From assembly GCF_002115785.1 (NCBI RefSeq), contig NZ_JFJY01000005.1, positions 62,001-126,000 of the forward strand: a DNA stretch of 64,000 nt, written 5' to 3'. This document shows, piece by piece, positions 1 to 9,015 of the stretch (within the stretch, counting starts at the first letter, position 1; each line of letters begins with the position of its first letter). The notes under the pieces were generated by a model. It was not told the origin of the DNA, searched no databases, and worked only from the letters and a program-made list of their open reading frames with translations. This stretch comes from Thalassospira sp. MCCC 1A03138 (GTDB lineage Bacteria; Pseudomonadota; Alphaproteobacteria; Rhodospirillales; Thalassospiraceae). Both the position numbers and the translations under genes were made by a program.

Positions 1-853
1 TGAAATGCGACAAGTTCTGAAACCCTGATTCCTCCGCCACCCGATAAATCGGCAAATCGGACGACAGCAGCAACGACATCGCCCGCCCCAACCGCAATCC
101 CATTAGATAATCCTGAATGCTTGACCCTGTATGACGTTTGAAAAAACGGCGCAGGGTCCGTTCACTTATGCCAGTCTGATTGGCAATTTCAGCACTTCCG
201 ATTTGTTCGACATAACGCGAATGCAAAATATCCAGAACCCGGCCAAGCCGGGTTGCCTCATGATAATCGGGTACCGTTGCATCAAATCGCTCGGATGCCA
301 GCGGTATCCGTTCCCGCGCATCCAGCAAAACCCGCAATACCTCTACCAGCAACAATAACCGGTCGGCCGGATCACCAGCATCAAACCGAGGCGTATAGGC
401 CGCAACCTTTCGTGCGGTCAGCGCATCGAATTTCACCCCCCGCCGTGCATCTGTCAGGACAGGTCGCAATCGTGCAAATTCCGGCATGGTTACACAAACA
501 TTATCGATCCACTCTGCCGTAAACCAGAAGACAAAGGCCTGATGTGGCCGTTCACCCGGCTTTGCCTGCAAATCAAGATCATATGCCCCCGTATCAATTT
601 TCCCCGCTGCTGGCGGGGCGGCATTGTCCGAATGCCATGTGTGGGGCAGGTTCGGCCCCAACAACACCAAATCATCGTTGCCATAAGATCCGATATGATC
701 CCCGACATAGCGTTGCCCTTCGCTTCCAAGCGTCAGGGTCAGTTCATATTCCGGATGGAAATGCCACTCGAACGGGATCGCACGCAGATTCCGGTGCAGG
801 CCACGCCACGACCGATCCGGTGCAATTTTCACATGTTCGAACAGCAGTTTCAT
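1..853 (-). CDS. AraC family transcriptional regulator (3' end outside window)
   Basis: Reading from the ATG at 853 the protein begins MKLLFEHVKIAPDRSWRG and runs open to base 1, so at least 284 residues are visible and the C-terminal end is cut off. The N-terminal half contains a cupin-like sensor stretch with H-x-H and LGPNLPHTWHSD, as in AraC regulators that bind a small ligand. The C-terminal part carries an AraC-type helix-turn-helix (TGISERTLRRFFKRHTG, then LRLGRAMSLLLSSDLPIYRV). It is divergent from the dioxygenase gene starting at 994 with about 140 bases between them, so it probably controls that gene; this is inference. The family is certain, the ligand unknown. Confidence 0.85.
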   Translation of the reverse strand, partial: MKLLFEHVKIAPDRSWRGLHRNLRAIPFEWHFHPEYELTLTLGSEGQRYVGDHIGSYGNDDLVLLGPNLPHTWHSDNAAPPAAGKIDTGAYDLDLQAKPGERPHQAFVFWFTAEWIDNVCVTMPEFARLRPVLTDARRGVKFDALTARKVAAYTPRFDAGDPADRLLLLVEVLRVLLDARERIPLASERFDATVPDYHEATRLGRVLDILHSRYVEQIGSAEIANQTGISERTLRRFFKRHTGSSIQDYLMGLRLGRAMSLLLSSDLPIYRVAEESGFQNLSHF

Positions 854-993
854 TCAAATACTCGCTTATACGGCTATCAAAATCGATTAATTTGGCCGAA
901 TAGTATCATATTATGTCCGCCCTGTCAGTGGGCGCGACCATCGTGGCCCTCTAGAATGGTTCCAACGTCATGAACCATGCGGGAGGAAAAATC

Positions 994-1977
994 ATGAGCA
1001 TGCTGGCAAACGCAACTAGGGCAACAATAGCCCCGACCGGCCCGAATGCGAACCGGCCGGGCAATTCCTCGGTCAAGGAAGTCACTGGCACGCAATTGCG
1101 TGATCTTGAAAAATCGCTGCCGTTGCGCGTGCTATCAGATGCGGACTTCAAACACTGGCAAACCTATGGCTATGTTGTCGTGAAAAATGCCGCCCTGCAG
1201 GAACAGATCAAGGCCACCATCGACTTCCTCTGGGAATTTCAGGAAATGGACCCGAATGATCCGGCAAGCTGGGCCCGGCCGCAAATGCGCGACCATGCCA
1301 TGACCGAATTGAACAATTCCGGCATGGTCGAAGCCTATCATCATCAATCAATGTGGAATAACCGCCAGACACCACGGGTTTATGACGCGTTTGTCGATAT
1401 CTGGGATCGCACTGATCTTTGGGTATCGATCGATCGCGCCAACCTTAATACCCCCAATGTTGGCGCACGTGCATTTGACGGTTTTATCCACTGGGACGCC
1501 GATACCAGCCAGGCCCCGTTGCCAATCAATGTGCAGGGGGTTTTATCGCTGGTCGATACCAATGATGATATGGGTGGGTTCCAGTGTGTACCGGACCTGT
1601 TTGCCAATTTCGCAGAATGGCTTTCCACCGCACCAAAGGACCGAGACCCGTTCCGGCCGGACATCGCCAATATACCGTATGAACCCAAACGCATCCCGAT
1701 GCAGGCGGGCGATCTTCTGATTTTCAATAGCCTGCTTGCACATGGCATTCGCGCCAACCGGTCCAACCAGACCCGCGTTGCGCAATATATATCCATGGCC
1801 CCGGCAACGCCCGAGGAACAGGAACTTGTTGATTGGCGGACCAAAAGCTGGTCGGAACGCCTGCCGGCACGCGGCCATGCCTTCCCGGGTGACCCGCGCA
1901 ATTGGGAACAGACGCGCTATGAACGCGCAAAGCTGACACCGCTTGGTGAAAAGCTTCTGGGTAAAGTTGCCTGGTAA
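994..1977 (+). CDS. Phytanoyl-CoA dioxygenase (PhyH) family protein
   Basis: A 327-residue protein of the Fe(II)/2-oxoglutarate-dependent PhyH family, which hydroxylates acyl or small carboxylate substrates. The metal-binding H-x-D is visible in FIHWDADTS near residue 165, and the distal His with the 2-oxoglutarate-binding Arg lies in the AHGIRANRSNQTRVAQY segment near 250. The start at 994 is chosen because GGGAGGA at 981-987 sits 6 bases before it; an in-frame ATG at 970 lacks a ribosome site. It is divergent from an AraC regulator and followed by a hairpin terminator. The substrate cannot be told from sequence. Confidence 0.85.
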   Translation: MSMLANATRATIAPTGPNANRPGNSSVKEVTGTQLRDLEKSLPLRVLSDADFKHWQTYGYVVVKNAALQEQIKATIDFLWEFQEMDPNDPASWARPQMRDHAMTELNNSGMVEAYHHQSMWNNRQTPRVYDAFVDIWDRTDLWVSIDRANLNTPNVGARAFDGFIHWDADTSQAPLPINVQGVLSLVDTNDDMGGFQCVPDLFANFAEWLSTAPKDRDPFRPDIANIPYEPKRIPMQAGDLLIFNSLLAHGIRANRSNQTRVAQYISMAPATPEEQELVDWRTKSWSERLPARGHAFPGDPRNWEQTRYERAKLTPLGEKLLGKVAW

Positions 1978-1990
1978 CAGAACAAAAAAT

Positions 1991-2015
1991 GCCCCGGATT
2001 TCTGGGGCGTTTTGT
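1991..2015 (+). terminator. Rho-independent terminator between convergent genes
   Basis: GCCCC at 1991-1995 pairs with GGGGC at 2004-2008, followed by a T-rich run (GTTTTGT). It ends the PhyH gene and lies just before the stop codon of the convergent deaminase gene. Confidence 0.7.
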
Positions 2016-2016
2016 A

Positions 2017-3000
2017 TTAGTTCGCATCAAGCTTTGCGATCAGTATGGCTTTCGTGTCAGCATCCACAAAGGCCGCCTCAAGGGCGGTACGCGTTATACC
2101 ACGAAGCTCATTCTCGCTAAAACCAAACACATCTTTGGTGCGCTGATACTCCTCGGCCAATGTTGTGTGGAAGAACGGCGGATCATCTGATCCCAACGTC
2201 ACCTTGACCCCAGCATCATAAAGCCTGCGCAACGGGTGGGATGCGTAATCCGGATATACAGACAGGGCAATATTCGATCCGGGGCACACTTCCAGAACAA
2301 TGCCGCGTTTCACCAGTTCTTCGACCAGTTTCGAGTCTTCGATGGATCTCACACCATGCCCTATTCGGGTCACCGGCAATTTGTCGATTGCATCCCAGAC
2401 ACTTTGTGGACCCTCAACTTCCCCGGCATGCGTTGTACATCCAAGCCCGGCATCGGCGGCAATTTTATAGGCCGGGTAAAACGCTTCCTGCGAGAACATG
2501 CTTTCGTTCCCCCCCATGCCAAACCCGACAATATAGGGATGACCACACGCAACCGTATCAGCCGCCACACCAATCGCCGTTTCCGGGCCGATATGGCGAA
2601 CGCAGGTCATGATGATTCGTCCGATAATTCCGGTTTCCTTCCCGGCACGGTCAATCCCCTCGGCGACACCATTCAGATGATCATCAAAGGAAATGCCACA
2701 TTCCAGTGCATGTGACGGCGAACAGAAAATCTCGACATAAAGCGCCCCCGCTTTGGCCTGCTCGCACAGATACCAATGCGTCAGATCGGCATAATCGTTA
2801 CCAGTACGGATTGCCGCGCTCGCCCTGTCAAAACTGCCCAGAAATTCGGGGAAGTTTGACCAGATATACCGATCCTGATCATCATAAATCCCGTCTGGAA
2901 GGCTAATACCGTTGCGGGCGGCGAATTTCCGCACCAATGCAGGGGTCAACGCACCTTCCATATGCAGATGCAATTCGGCTTTGGGAATATGCTGTGTCAT
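2017..3000 (-). CDS. Adenosine/adenine deaminase family protein
   Basis: A 327-residue amidohydrolase of the adenosine/adenine deaminase family, which hydrolytically deaminates adenosine or adenine in purine salvage. The metal ligands and catalytic residues are visible in order: AELHLHMEGAL near residue 8 (H-x-H), TTHAGE near 193 (His, catalytic Glu), RIGHGV near 217 and SDDPPFF near 275 (Asp metal ligand). The length is normal for bacterial members. The call is firm at family level; adenosine versus adenine specificity cannot be settled by eye, so no symbol is given. It is the last gene of a minus-strand run that includes an exporter and two regulators, but gaps of 60-80 bases leave co-transcription open. 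Confidence 0.85.
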   Translation of the reverse strand: MTQHIPKAELHLHMEGALTPALVRKFAARNGISLPDGIYDDQDRYIWSNFPEFLGSFDRASAAIRTGNDYADLTHWYLCEQAKAGALYVEIFCSPSHALECGISFDDHLNGVAEGIDRAGKETGIIGRIIMTCVRHIGPETAIGVAADTVACGHPYIVGFGMGGNESMFSQEAFYPAYKIAADAGLGCTTHAGEVEGPQSVWDAIDKLPVTRIGHGVRSIEDSKLVEELVKRGIVLEVCPGSNIALSVYPDYASHPLRRLYDAGVKVTLGSDDPPFFHTTLAEEYQRTKDVFGFSENELRGITRTALEAAFVDADTKAILIAKLDAN

Positions 3001-3065
3001 TTCTGGCGCTCCGGATTTTCTTATTTTCTTTCCTGATCCAGTTCTAGCGCCAACAAGGCCCTAGG

Positions 3066-3959
3066 TCACGCAACAACCGTTTTCCGCCGCAGCATTTTTA
3101 TCGAAGCCAAAAGAGCGCCACCAACAATCAAAAGGCACCCCGCGATCACGGTCGGGCTTGCTTCGGCTTTGCCAAAACCGATCAGCAGGATCGTGCTGAG
3201 TAACGGAGCGCCATAGGACGCGACACCCAGAACCTGAATATCGCCATGCTTGGTGCCATAATCCCAGACAAAGAAAGCAACCCCGACCGGGCCAAGACCA
3301 AGCCCGATAATCGCAAGCCATTGCCCGGCATCCGGCATCACCCAGATTTCAGTCAGGCCGTGTGTTATGAAACCCAATAACGCCGCACCGGCACAAAATC
3401 CGCAAACGGCTTCAACCGGAACATTGCGATAGCGCCGGTTCAAAACCGAATATCCCGACCACAGGATAGAGCAAACCATTGCCGCACCATAACCAGGGCC
3501 ATAGGCCGGATCAAAATCAAACCCATGCCCTTTGGTCACTAGAACCGCAGCCCCGCAAAGTCCCAGAACCGCACCGGCAAAGTGATACCAGCGCAATCGT
3601 TCACCGGGCAGAAGTGCTGAAAACAGGACAATAAAAAGTGGCCACAGATAGGCAATCAGACTGGCATCAACTGCGGGCGCATTGGCCAAGGCTACGAAAT
3701 AGAAAAAGTGATACCCAAACAACCCGCCAACCCCAAGCCCCCAGGCACCTACCGGTTGCCTCAATGCCTGAAACGCCGCCAACCCGCCGCGCGCGATCCA
3801 GATAAAGCTGAAAATGGCCGCAACGGAGAAACAAAGACTGACCAGTTGAAAAGGCGGGATGGCACTGACTTCTGTCGTAAATAACGCCAGCAAGGCCCAA
3901 AGCACAATGGCAATACCACCAATCATGGTGGCCTTTGTACGGTGATCAAGCAAAGTCAT
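3066..3959 (-). CDS. EamA/DMT-type exporter, YddG-like
   Basis: A roughly 297-residue inner-membrane protein with about ten hydrophobic segments arranged as two EamA repeats. Its beginning (HRTKATMIGGIAIVLWALLA) and the AYLWPLFIVLFSALLPGERL segment closely resemble E. coli YddG, an aromatic amino-acid and metabolite exporter. The start at 3959 is preferred over 3989 because it matches the YddG N-terminus; neither has a strong ribosome site. The AraC regulator immediately upstream on the same strand (4070-4936) is the likely controller. The substrate is unknown. Confidence 0.85.
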   Translation of the reverse strand: MTLLDHRTKATMIGGIAIVLWALLALFTTEVSAIPPFQLVSLCFSVAAIFSFIWIARGGLAAFQALRQPVGAWGLGVGGLFGYHFFYFVALANAPAVDASLIAYLWPLFIVLFSALLPGERLRWYHFAGAVLGLCGAAVLVTKGHGFDFDPAYGPGYGAAMVCSILWSGYSVLNRRYRNVPVEAVCGFCAGAALLGFITHGLTEIWVMPDAGQWLAIIGLGLGPVGVAFFVWDYGTKHGDIQVLGVASYGAPLLSTILLIGFGKAEASPTVIAGCLLIVGGALLASIKMLRRKTVVA

Positions 3960-4069
3960 GAAACCATCCCGAAGTTCAACTAATCGCATCAGTGATCAAA
4001 GCAGGTCGGGATGAAAACGTCTTTGCCGAAACTCCGGATTTCATTCGAATGAGATAAACCCGGAGGCCT

Positions 4070-4936
4070 TTAAGTTCGGCGCCGAAGCGCAATCGGTGCA
4101 TGTCCGAACCGCCGGGAAAAGGCGCGGGAAAACGCACTTTGATCGGTAAAACCGACCTCGCGCGCAATATCGCCAAGCGGCATTGTATTTTTCGGATCAT
4201 TCAGCACTGCGTAGGCACGCTGTAATCGTTGTTCGCCCAACCAGCGCATCGGCGTTGTACCCAGATGCTTTTGAAACGCCGCAAATAACGCGCTTTGCGA
4301 TTGCGCGGTAATCTTCGCCATTTCAGGAACCCCGACCGGTTCAGAAAGACGCAGCTCAATCCAGGCAAGCAAGCGCTGCAATCGCATCGGAATCATGCTG
4401 CCTGCGTCGGCTTTGTCAGCTTGCGTGGCCGCTGAATGCCCCAGAACTTCGCCTAAAGTTTTGCAAACAAACGCGTCATCGGCAAAGGTGTTTTCGCACA
4501 CAGCAATTCCCGCCACATGACGCAATAACAGATTTTCAGATTGCAGGCTCCCCTGCCCATCCGGCGAAAATCGCCGTATGCGCGATATCACACGCTTGTG
4601 CTCAAGTCCTTGCAAAAGAACTGTCAAATGTCCCGCATATCCCGCCACGACTTCAAGATAGGGTGACGCGCCCGCCTGATACCAAAGCCGTTCAAGCCCG
4701 GTTTGCGCAGCAAGATCGATATCAACATCAAGCACAAGAAAACGGTTCATCCCCAACGCCCGATAGGCATGGGTATCGCCCGCCGGAACAAACGCCAGCC
4801 TGCGGCCCGAAACACAGCCACCGCGCCCCTCGACCTCAAGCTCGAGCATGCCAAGATCAGCAATAATGATCTGGTGAAAATCATCATGGCTGTGACTGGC
4901 GGCTTCGGACCGGTACTGGCGAAAACTTGTTTGCAT
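4070..4936 (-). CDS. AraC family transcriptional regulator with cupin sensor
   Basis: 288 residues. The N-terminus (ASHSHDDFHQIIIADLG) is a cupin-type ligand-binding fold with the usual H-x-H pattern, and the last 100 residues hold two helix-turn-helix motifs (VGVPEMAKITAQSQSALFAA and GDIAREVGFTDQSAFSRAFS). Such proteins activate or repress an adjacent transporter in response to an effluxed compound. The gene is 80-110 bases upstream of the YddG-like exporter on the same strand, which is its probable target. Family call is firm, target inferred. Confidence 0.87.
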   Translation of the reverse strand: MQTSFRQYRSEAASHSHDDFHQIIIADLGMLELEVEGRGGCVSGRRLAFVPAGDTHAYRALGMNRFLVLDVDIDLAAQTGLERLWYQAGASPYLEVVAGYAGHLTVLLQGLEHKRVISRIRRFSPDGQGSLQSENLLLRHVAGIAVCENTFADDAFVCKTLGEVLGHSAATQADKADAGSMIPMRLQRLLAWIELRLSEPVGVPEMAKITAQSQSALFAAFQKHLGTTPMRWLGEQRLQRAYAVLNDPKNTMPLGDIAREVGFTDQSAFSRAFSRRFGHAPIALRRRT

Positions 4937-5081
4937 TTCTGTTCCTGTTCAAGAGCCACAGGATATGCGATTGCCGCAGTTCCGCAAAGCCCCTCGACAG
5001 CCGACACCGGCACAAACAAGATCAGCAAGACGTTTATTAAAAACGCCTTGCTGATTGGCCGCCCGGGAGGAAGCTAAAACC

Positions 5082-5798
5082 TTATGAAAACAGTTCCCTG
5101 TTTTCTTCAACGATCTGTGGCAAACGTTCCATGGTTCCCGAAAGATGCTGCCGCATTTCCGAACTGGCCAAATTGCCATCACCGGACTGGATCGCGTCAA
5201 TTACGGCCTTGTGACCTTCAAGCACAGAAAGCATTTTACCCGCACGCGGCAGATCAAGCATCCGAACGCGCGCCAGATGACCGCTGCGCGCCGTCACCTG
5301 CACATGCAGGTTTGATTGATTGACCCCATTGAAAAGAGCCGCATGGAATGTCTCGTCCAACTGCTTGAACAGATCAATCTGTTCGATATCCCCCGCAAGG
5401 GCTTCCTGCATTTTGATGATGCCCCTGGCTTTGACAACGGCAGCAGTTTCCCCCATTTCCGCCAATTGCCGAACCACCTCGCATTCCGCCGCAACACGCA
5501 GAAAATGCTCCTCGCGGATACGGGCAACATCAATCTTGGTCACTACGGTTCGCGACTGGGGATAGGATGCAACCAACCCATCCTGTTCCAGGCGCATGAT
5601 GGCTTCACGCACCGGTGACTGGCTGACTTTGAAACTGTCCGCCAGTTCTGCCCGAACCAGTGTTGTTTCAGGCGGAAGGACAAGCGAAATGATCCGGCTC
5701 CTCAGTTCCTCATAAACAAGTGCCGAAGCAGGAACATGCGCATTGGCTTTCATCGCGCTATCATAAACAGGCATGAGTCCGCCCATGAATGTATTCAT
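5082..5798 (-). CDS. GntR family (FCD domain) transcriptional regulator
   Basis: A 238-residue regulator of the FadR/FCD branch of the GntR family. The winged helix spans about residues 25-90 (VYEELRSRIISLVLPPET, then KVSQSPVREAIMRLEQDGL), followed by an all-helical FCD ligand domain with candidate metal ligands in QLDETFHAALFNG and MRQHLSGTM. The ATG at 5798 is preferred, with GGGAG about 10 bases upstream; a GTG at 5804 is also in frame. It follows dctM by about 50 bases on the same strand, so it is probably the local regulator of the TRAP operon and may be co-transcribed with it. Confidence 0.88.
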   Translation of the reverse strand: MNTFMGGLMPVYDSAMKANAHVPASALVYEELRSRIISLVLPPETTLVRAELADSFKVSQSPVREAIMRLEQDGLVASYPQSRTVVTKIDVARIREEHFLRVAAECEVVRQLAEMGETAAVVKARGIIKMQEALAGDIEQIDLFKQLDETFHAALFNGVNQSNLHVQVTARSGHLARVRMLDLPRAGKMLSVLEGHKAVIDAIQSGDGNLASSEMRQHLSGTMERLPQIVEENRELFS

Positions 5799-5851
5799 TT
5801 TCACTCAACTCCCGGCAATTGCGCATGTGCCTGCATCCCTTGTTCCCTTCA

Positions 5852-7132
5852 TTACATCAATGCGTTGGGCAATAACAACGTCAAGCTTGGCACTGCCGCC
5901 ATCAAAACGAAAAATACCACCATCGCAATGAAGAACGGGATCGATGCCCGGGTATAAGCCCCGGTTTTGACATCCAGAATGCCACAAACCGTAAACATGA
6001 TGACCCCGACCGGTGGCGTTAAACCGCCAAAATTGATCAGGGTCACGATCAAAATCCCCATATGGACCGGGTCATATCCGGCATTGACGAGAACTGGCAT
6101 GACAATCGGCGTGACCAGAAGAATGTTTGCCGCTCCTTCGAGGAACATGCCGCTGATCACAAGAACCGCGACAACAAGCATCAGGATCAGAACTGGGTTT
6201 TCGGTAAGTGTTGTAACAAACTCGGTAATCTGCTGGGGTGCACGTTCAATGGTCATGGCATAGCCCAGAACCGCCGCCATAATGATCAGCAACATCACCA
6301 TTCCAAGGTCGGAAACAGAGCCGGTCACCGCTTCGTAAAGCTTTTTGCGGTCCAGTTCCCGATAAACAAAAAATCCGACACAAAGCGCGTAGAAAACAAG
6401 GAACGCGCCCGCCTCGGTCGCGGTAAACAGACCAAAGCGGAAGCCGACAATCAGAATGACCGGAAATGCCAGCGCCCAGATGCTTTCCGAAAAGCTCGAC
6501 CAAAGTTCTTTTGCACTCGGCACCGTTGGAAGATCAGGCTTGTAGCCATTTTTATGCGCCACAAACCAAGACGTGATCATCAGAACAATCGTCAGGAAAA
6601 TACCGGGCAGAATACCGGCCAAAAACAGGCGACCGATCGAAACTTCATTCACAAACCCGAACAGGATCAGTCCGATGCTTGGCGGAATGGTTGCGGTGAT
6701 AACCGACCCGAAAGCCAGAACCGCAGCCGTTGATGCCTTGGAATAGCCTTGCTTGATCATGCTGGGCCCCAGAAGGCGCGCCTCCATCGAGGCATCGGCA
6801 ACGGCCGACCCCGAAATCCCGCCCATCATGAAGCTTAGAACGATGGATACCTGTGCCAGCCCCCCGGCCATCCAGCCGGTCAGCAAACGGGCAAACTTGA
6901 CCAGACGGTACGTAATCCCCGTCACATTCATCAGGTTTCCGGCAAGGATGAAGAACGGCACAGCCAAAAGCGGAAAGCTTTGTGTTGCCGTTACCATTTT
7001 CTGGATCACCACGGTTGGCGGCATGGCCCCGGTCAGAATGAAGACCGGCACCGAAGCAAGCGCCAGGGCAAAGGCGACAGGCATTCCGATGACCAGAAAA
7101 ACTGTAAACAGTACCGCAATCAGTATGAGCAT
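5852..7132 (-). CDS. dctM: TRAP transporter large permease, DctM family
   Basis: 426 residues, very hydrophobic, with about 12 membrane segments starting MLILIAVLFTVFLVIGMPVAF. This is the DctM ion-coupled translocation subunit of a tripartite ATP-independent periplasmic transporter. Family features include GGISGSAVADASME near residue 115 and NFGGLTPPVGV near 360. The start overlaps the dctQ stop by one base (TGATG), which implies translational coupling. The symbol indicates subunit class only; the substrate, probably a carboxylate, is not known. Confidence 0.93.
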   Translation of the reverse strand: MLILIAVLFTVFLVIGMPVAFALALASVPVFILTGAMPPTVVIQKMVTATQSFPLLAVPFFILAGNLMNVTGITYRLVKFARLLTGWMAGGLAQVSIVLSFMMGGISGSAVADASMEARLLGPSMIKQGYSKASTAAVLAFGSVITATIPPSIGLILFGFVNEVSIGRLFLAGILPGIFLTIVLMITSWFVAHKNGYKPDLPTVPSAKELWSSFSESIWALAFPVILIVGFRFGLFTATEAGAFLVFYALCVGFFVYRELDRKKLYEAVTGSVSDLGMVMLLIIMAAVLGYAMTIERAPQQITEFVTTLTENPVLILMLVVAVLVISGMFLEGAANILLVTPIVMPVLVNAGYDPVHMGILIVTLINFGGLTPPVGVIMFTVCGILDVKTGAYTRASIPFFIAMVVFFVLMAAVPSLTLLLPNALM

Positions 7133-7593
7133 CAGAACTGCCCCCGGCTTCGAATTCGTTCGATAAGCTTAAACACCATGGTCCGCATCAAAAGGATCAG
7201 ACCGACAACCATCGAAGCATGGATGTAAGAGGCATGGATTTGCGTTGCGCCGACAAGACGGGGATGCATCAAAATCATGTTGCCCCACGCGTAATACAGC
7301 AGAAACGCAAGGAACCCGATGATCACGACGATATTGAACAGTTCGACGAGATCGCGTGCTCTGGGGGATATGTTGTCCTGCAGAATCTGAAGACCGAAAT
7401 GCCGGTTTTCCTGCATGCCAATGTCAGCTGCCAGCATACAAAGCCAAACGAAAATAAGCTGGGCCATTTCAATTGACCAGATAATCGGGGATCCCACCGC
7501 CCTGGCAATTGACGCAACGCCCACCAGAACGACAATTGCAACAAGCAGAATCCCGGCACAGGCAAACTCAATTTGCTTGAGCATGTATTCCAT
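7132..7593 (-). CDS. dctQ: TRAP transporter small permease, DctQ family
   Basis: A four-helix membrane protein of about 153 residues that links the periplasmic binding protein to DctM. The conserved W-x-x-E-x-x-x-x-x-F pattern appears as WSIEMAQLIFVWLC. The start at 7593 (MEYMLKQIEF) gives a normal DctQ length; the frame stays open to 7641 with an unlikely cysteine-rich extension, and an ATG at 7584 is also possible. The gene lies between dctP and dctM and overlaps dctM by one base. Confidence 0.88.
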   Translation of the reverse strand: MEYMLKQIEFACAGILLVAIVVLVGVASIARAVGSPIIWSIEMAQLIFVWLCMLAADIGMQENRHFGLQILQDNISPRARDLVELFNIVVIIGFLAFLLYYAWGNMILMHPRLVGATQIHASYIHASMVVGLILLMRTMVFKLIERIRSRGQF

Positions 7594-7673
7594 TCCATCT
7601 TGAAGATTGATGTGCGTTGCCCCGCATGCGGAACAACGCACATTCGCAAGGCACGTTTACCGTTACCGGAAAA

Positions 7674-8654
7674 TCAGCGACCGAGAACTTTATTGACGAT
7701 GGCGGCCTCGGCTTCGAGATCAAGCTGCTTGTAAACCGGCTTTACAGCTTCCTTGAACGGTGCAAGGTCAACTTCGCTGACCTCAACACCGCTTGCGGCA
7801 ACATCTTCAAGGGCCTTTTCGCCAAGCTCAATGGTTAGCTGCGACGCATAACGACCGTCCTCGACCGCAAGATCACGTACAATCTTCTGATTTTCAGGAG
7901 AGATTTCATCCCATGCCTCGGCACCAACAACCAGTGCGGTCACGAGCTGGATATGGCCGGTTTTGGTCACATTCTTGATCACTTCGTAAAGTTTGGCATT
8001 CCAGATTGCGGTCGGCTGGGCTTCGGCACCGTCAATCGTACCAAGCTGAAGGGCGGTGTATACTTCGCCCCATGCAATCGGGGTCGGTTCGGCACCCATT
8101 GCGCGGATGGTTTCAATCCACACAGGCGCACCAATTGTCCGCATGCGAACACCGGCAAGATCGGCCGGACTTTTCACCGGTTTCTGTGTCAGGGCGTGGC
8201 GCGCCCCCTGATACCAGTTCGATGCAATCATCACGAGGCCGGATTTCTCGCGAAGTTCATCACCCCAGGCGATATATTCATCCGAAAGGGCAAATTTGTC
8301 GGCCTGTTCATAGGTATCAAACAGGAATGGTGCCGACATGATCGCCAGCGACGGAACGAAACTTGACAGGCGGGCAACATCCGTGACCGTACCGATACCG
8401 GCACCCGCACGCGCCTGATCGATCATTTCGGTGGTGTCACCCAGCTGGGAATTATGGAAAACCTCGATAATAACGTCGCCATTGGTGGCTTTTTCGACAT
8501 CAAGCTTGAACTTCTCAAGCCCCTGCCCCATCGGGTCATTTGGCGCCAGAACCGTTCCGATACGAAGCGTCGTTGCAGCCGTCGCAGGCATGCCCGCAGC
8601 AAGCGCCCCGGCAAGTACGGCACAGATTCCGAGTGTTTTCGCAGTAAATTTCAT
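7674..8654 (-). CDS. dctP: TRAP transporter solute-binding protein, DctP family
   Basis: A 326-residue periplasmic binding protein. It starts with a signal peptide (MKFTAKTLGICAVLAGALAA, cleavage likely after ATA near residue 27). DctP-family sequence follows, including FHNSQLGDTTEMIDQARAG and the ligand-site region GVRMRTIGAPVWIETIRAMG with the family's Arg. The start at 8654 has a strong ribosome site (GGGAGGA, 8663-8669). It is the first gene of the dctPQM-gntR run. The solute is not identifiable from sequence; the FCD-type regulator nearby is often seen with sugar-acid or dicarboxylate systems. Confidence 0.9.
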   Translation of the reverse strand: MKFTAKTLGICAVLAGALAAGMPATAATTLRIGTVLAPNDPMGQGLEKFKLDVEKATNGDVIIEVFHNSQLGDTTEMIDQARAGAGIGTVTDVARLSSFVPSLAIMSAPFLFDTYEQADKFALSDEYIAWGDELREKSGLVMIASNWYQGARHALTQKPVKSPADLAGVRMRTIGAPVWIETIRAMGAEPTPIAWGEVYTALQLGTIDGAEAQPTAIWNAKLYEVIKNVTKTGHIQLVTALVVGAEAWDEISPENQKIVRDLAVEDGRYASQLTIELGEKALEDVAASGVEVSEVDLAPFKEAVKPVYKQLDLEAEAAIVNKVLGR

Positions 8655-8787
8655 TATGGAAGTCCTCCCGTTGGATTGGCATTTTGCCATTAATTGATAT
8701 TTTAGTTTGTTTGAAATTTTAGATACCTCCGATCAATCTTGTCAATCGATTTTTCAACTTGTAAAAATTATTAAAAATCAAATGCTT

Positions 8788-8805
8788 AATTGAAAATTTT
8801 CAATT
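8788..8805. promoter_or_regulatory. Perfect 18-base palindrome upstream of dctP (candidate operator)
   Basis: AATTGAAAATTTTCAATT at 8788-8805 is an exact palindrome in the AT-rich 361-base gap between dctP and the EAL gene (8655-9015). It lies about 135 bases upstream of the dctP start. A dimeric regulator such as the nearby GntR protein could bind it, but it does not match a GntR consensus closely. No small gene is visible in the rest of the gap. Confidence 0.4.
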
Positions 8806-9015
8806 CCAGACGCTGAAACTTGTAATCAACCGGGAAATGATCTTTGACCTATCGGGGACGCGGAATCGGAAATTGGCTACCGTCGAATGTGCGGAAAATC
8901 CGATCATATTTGCCGATCACATTTGGCAGGCAGGTCCGATCTCGCCCGACGTTCAGGCTTTTTTGCCACACCCAAATCCCATATGCTTTAACGAAGGAAG
9001 CCATTATCTTACAAG

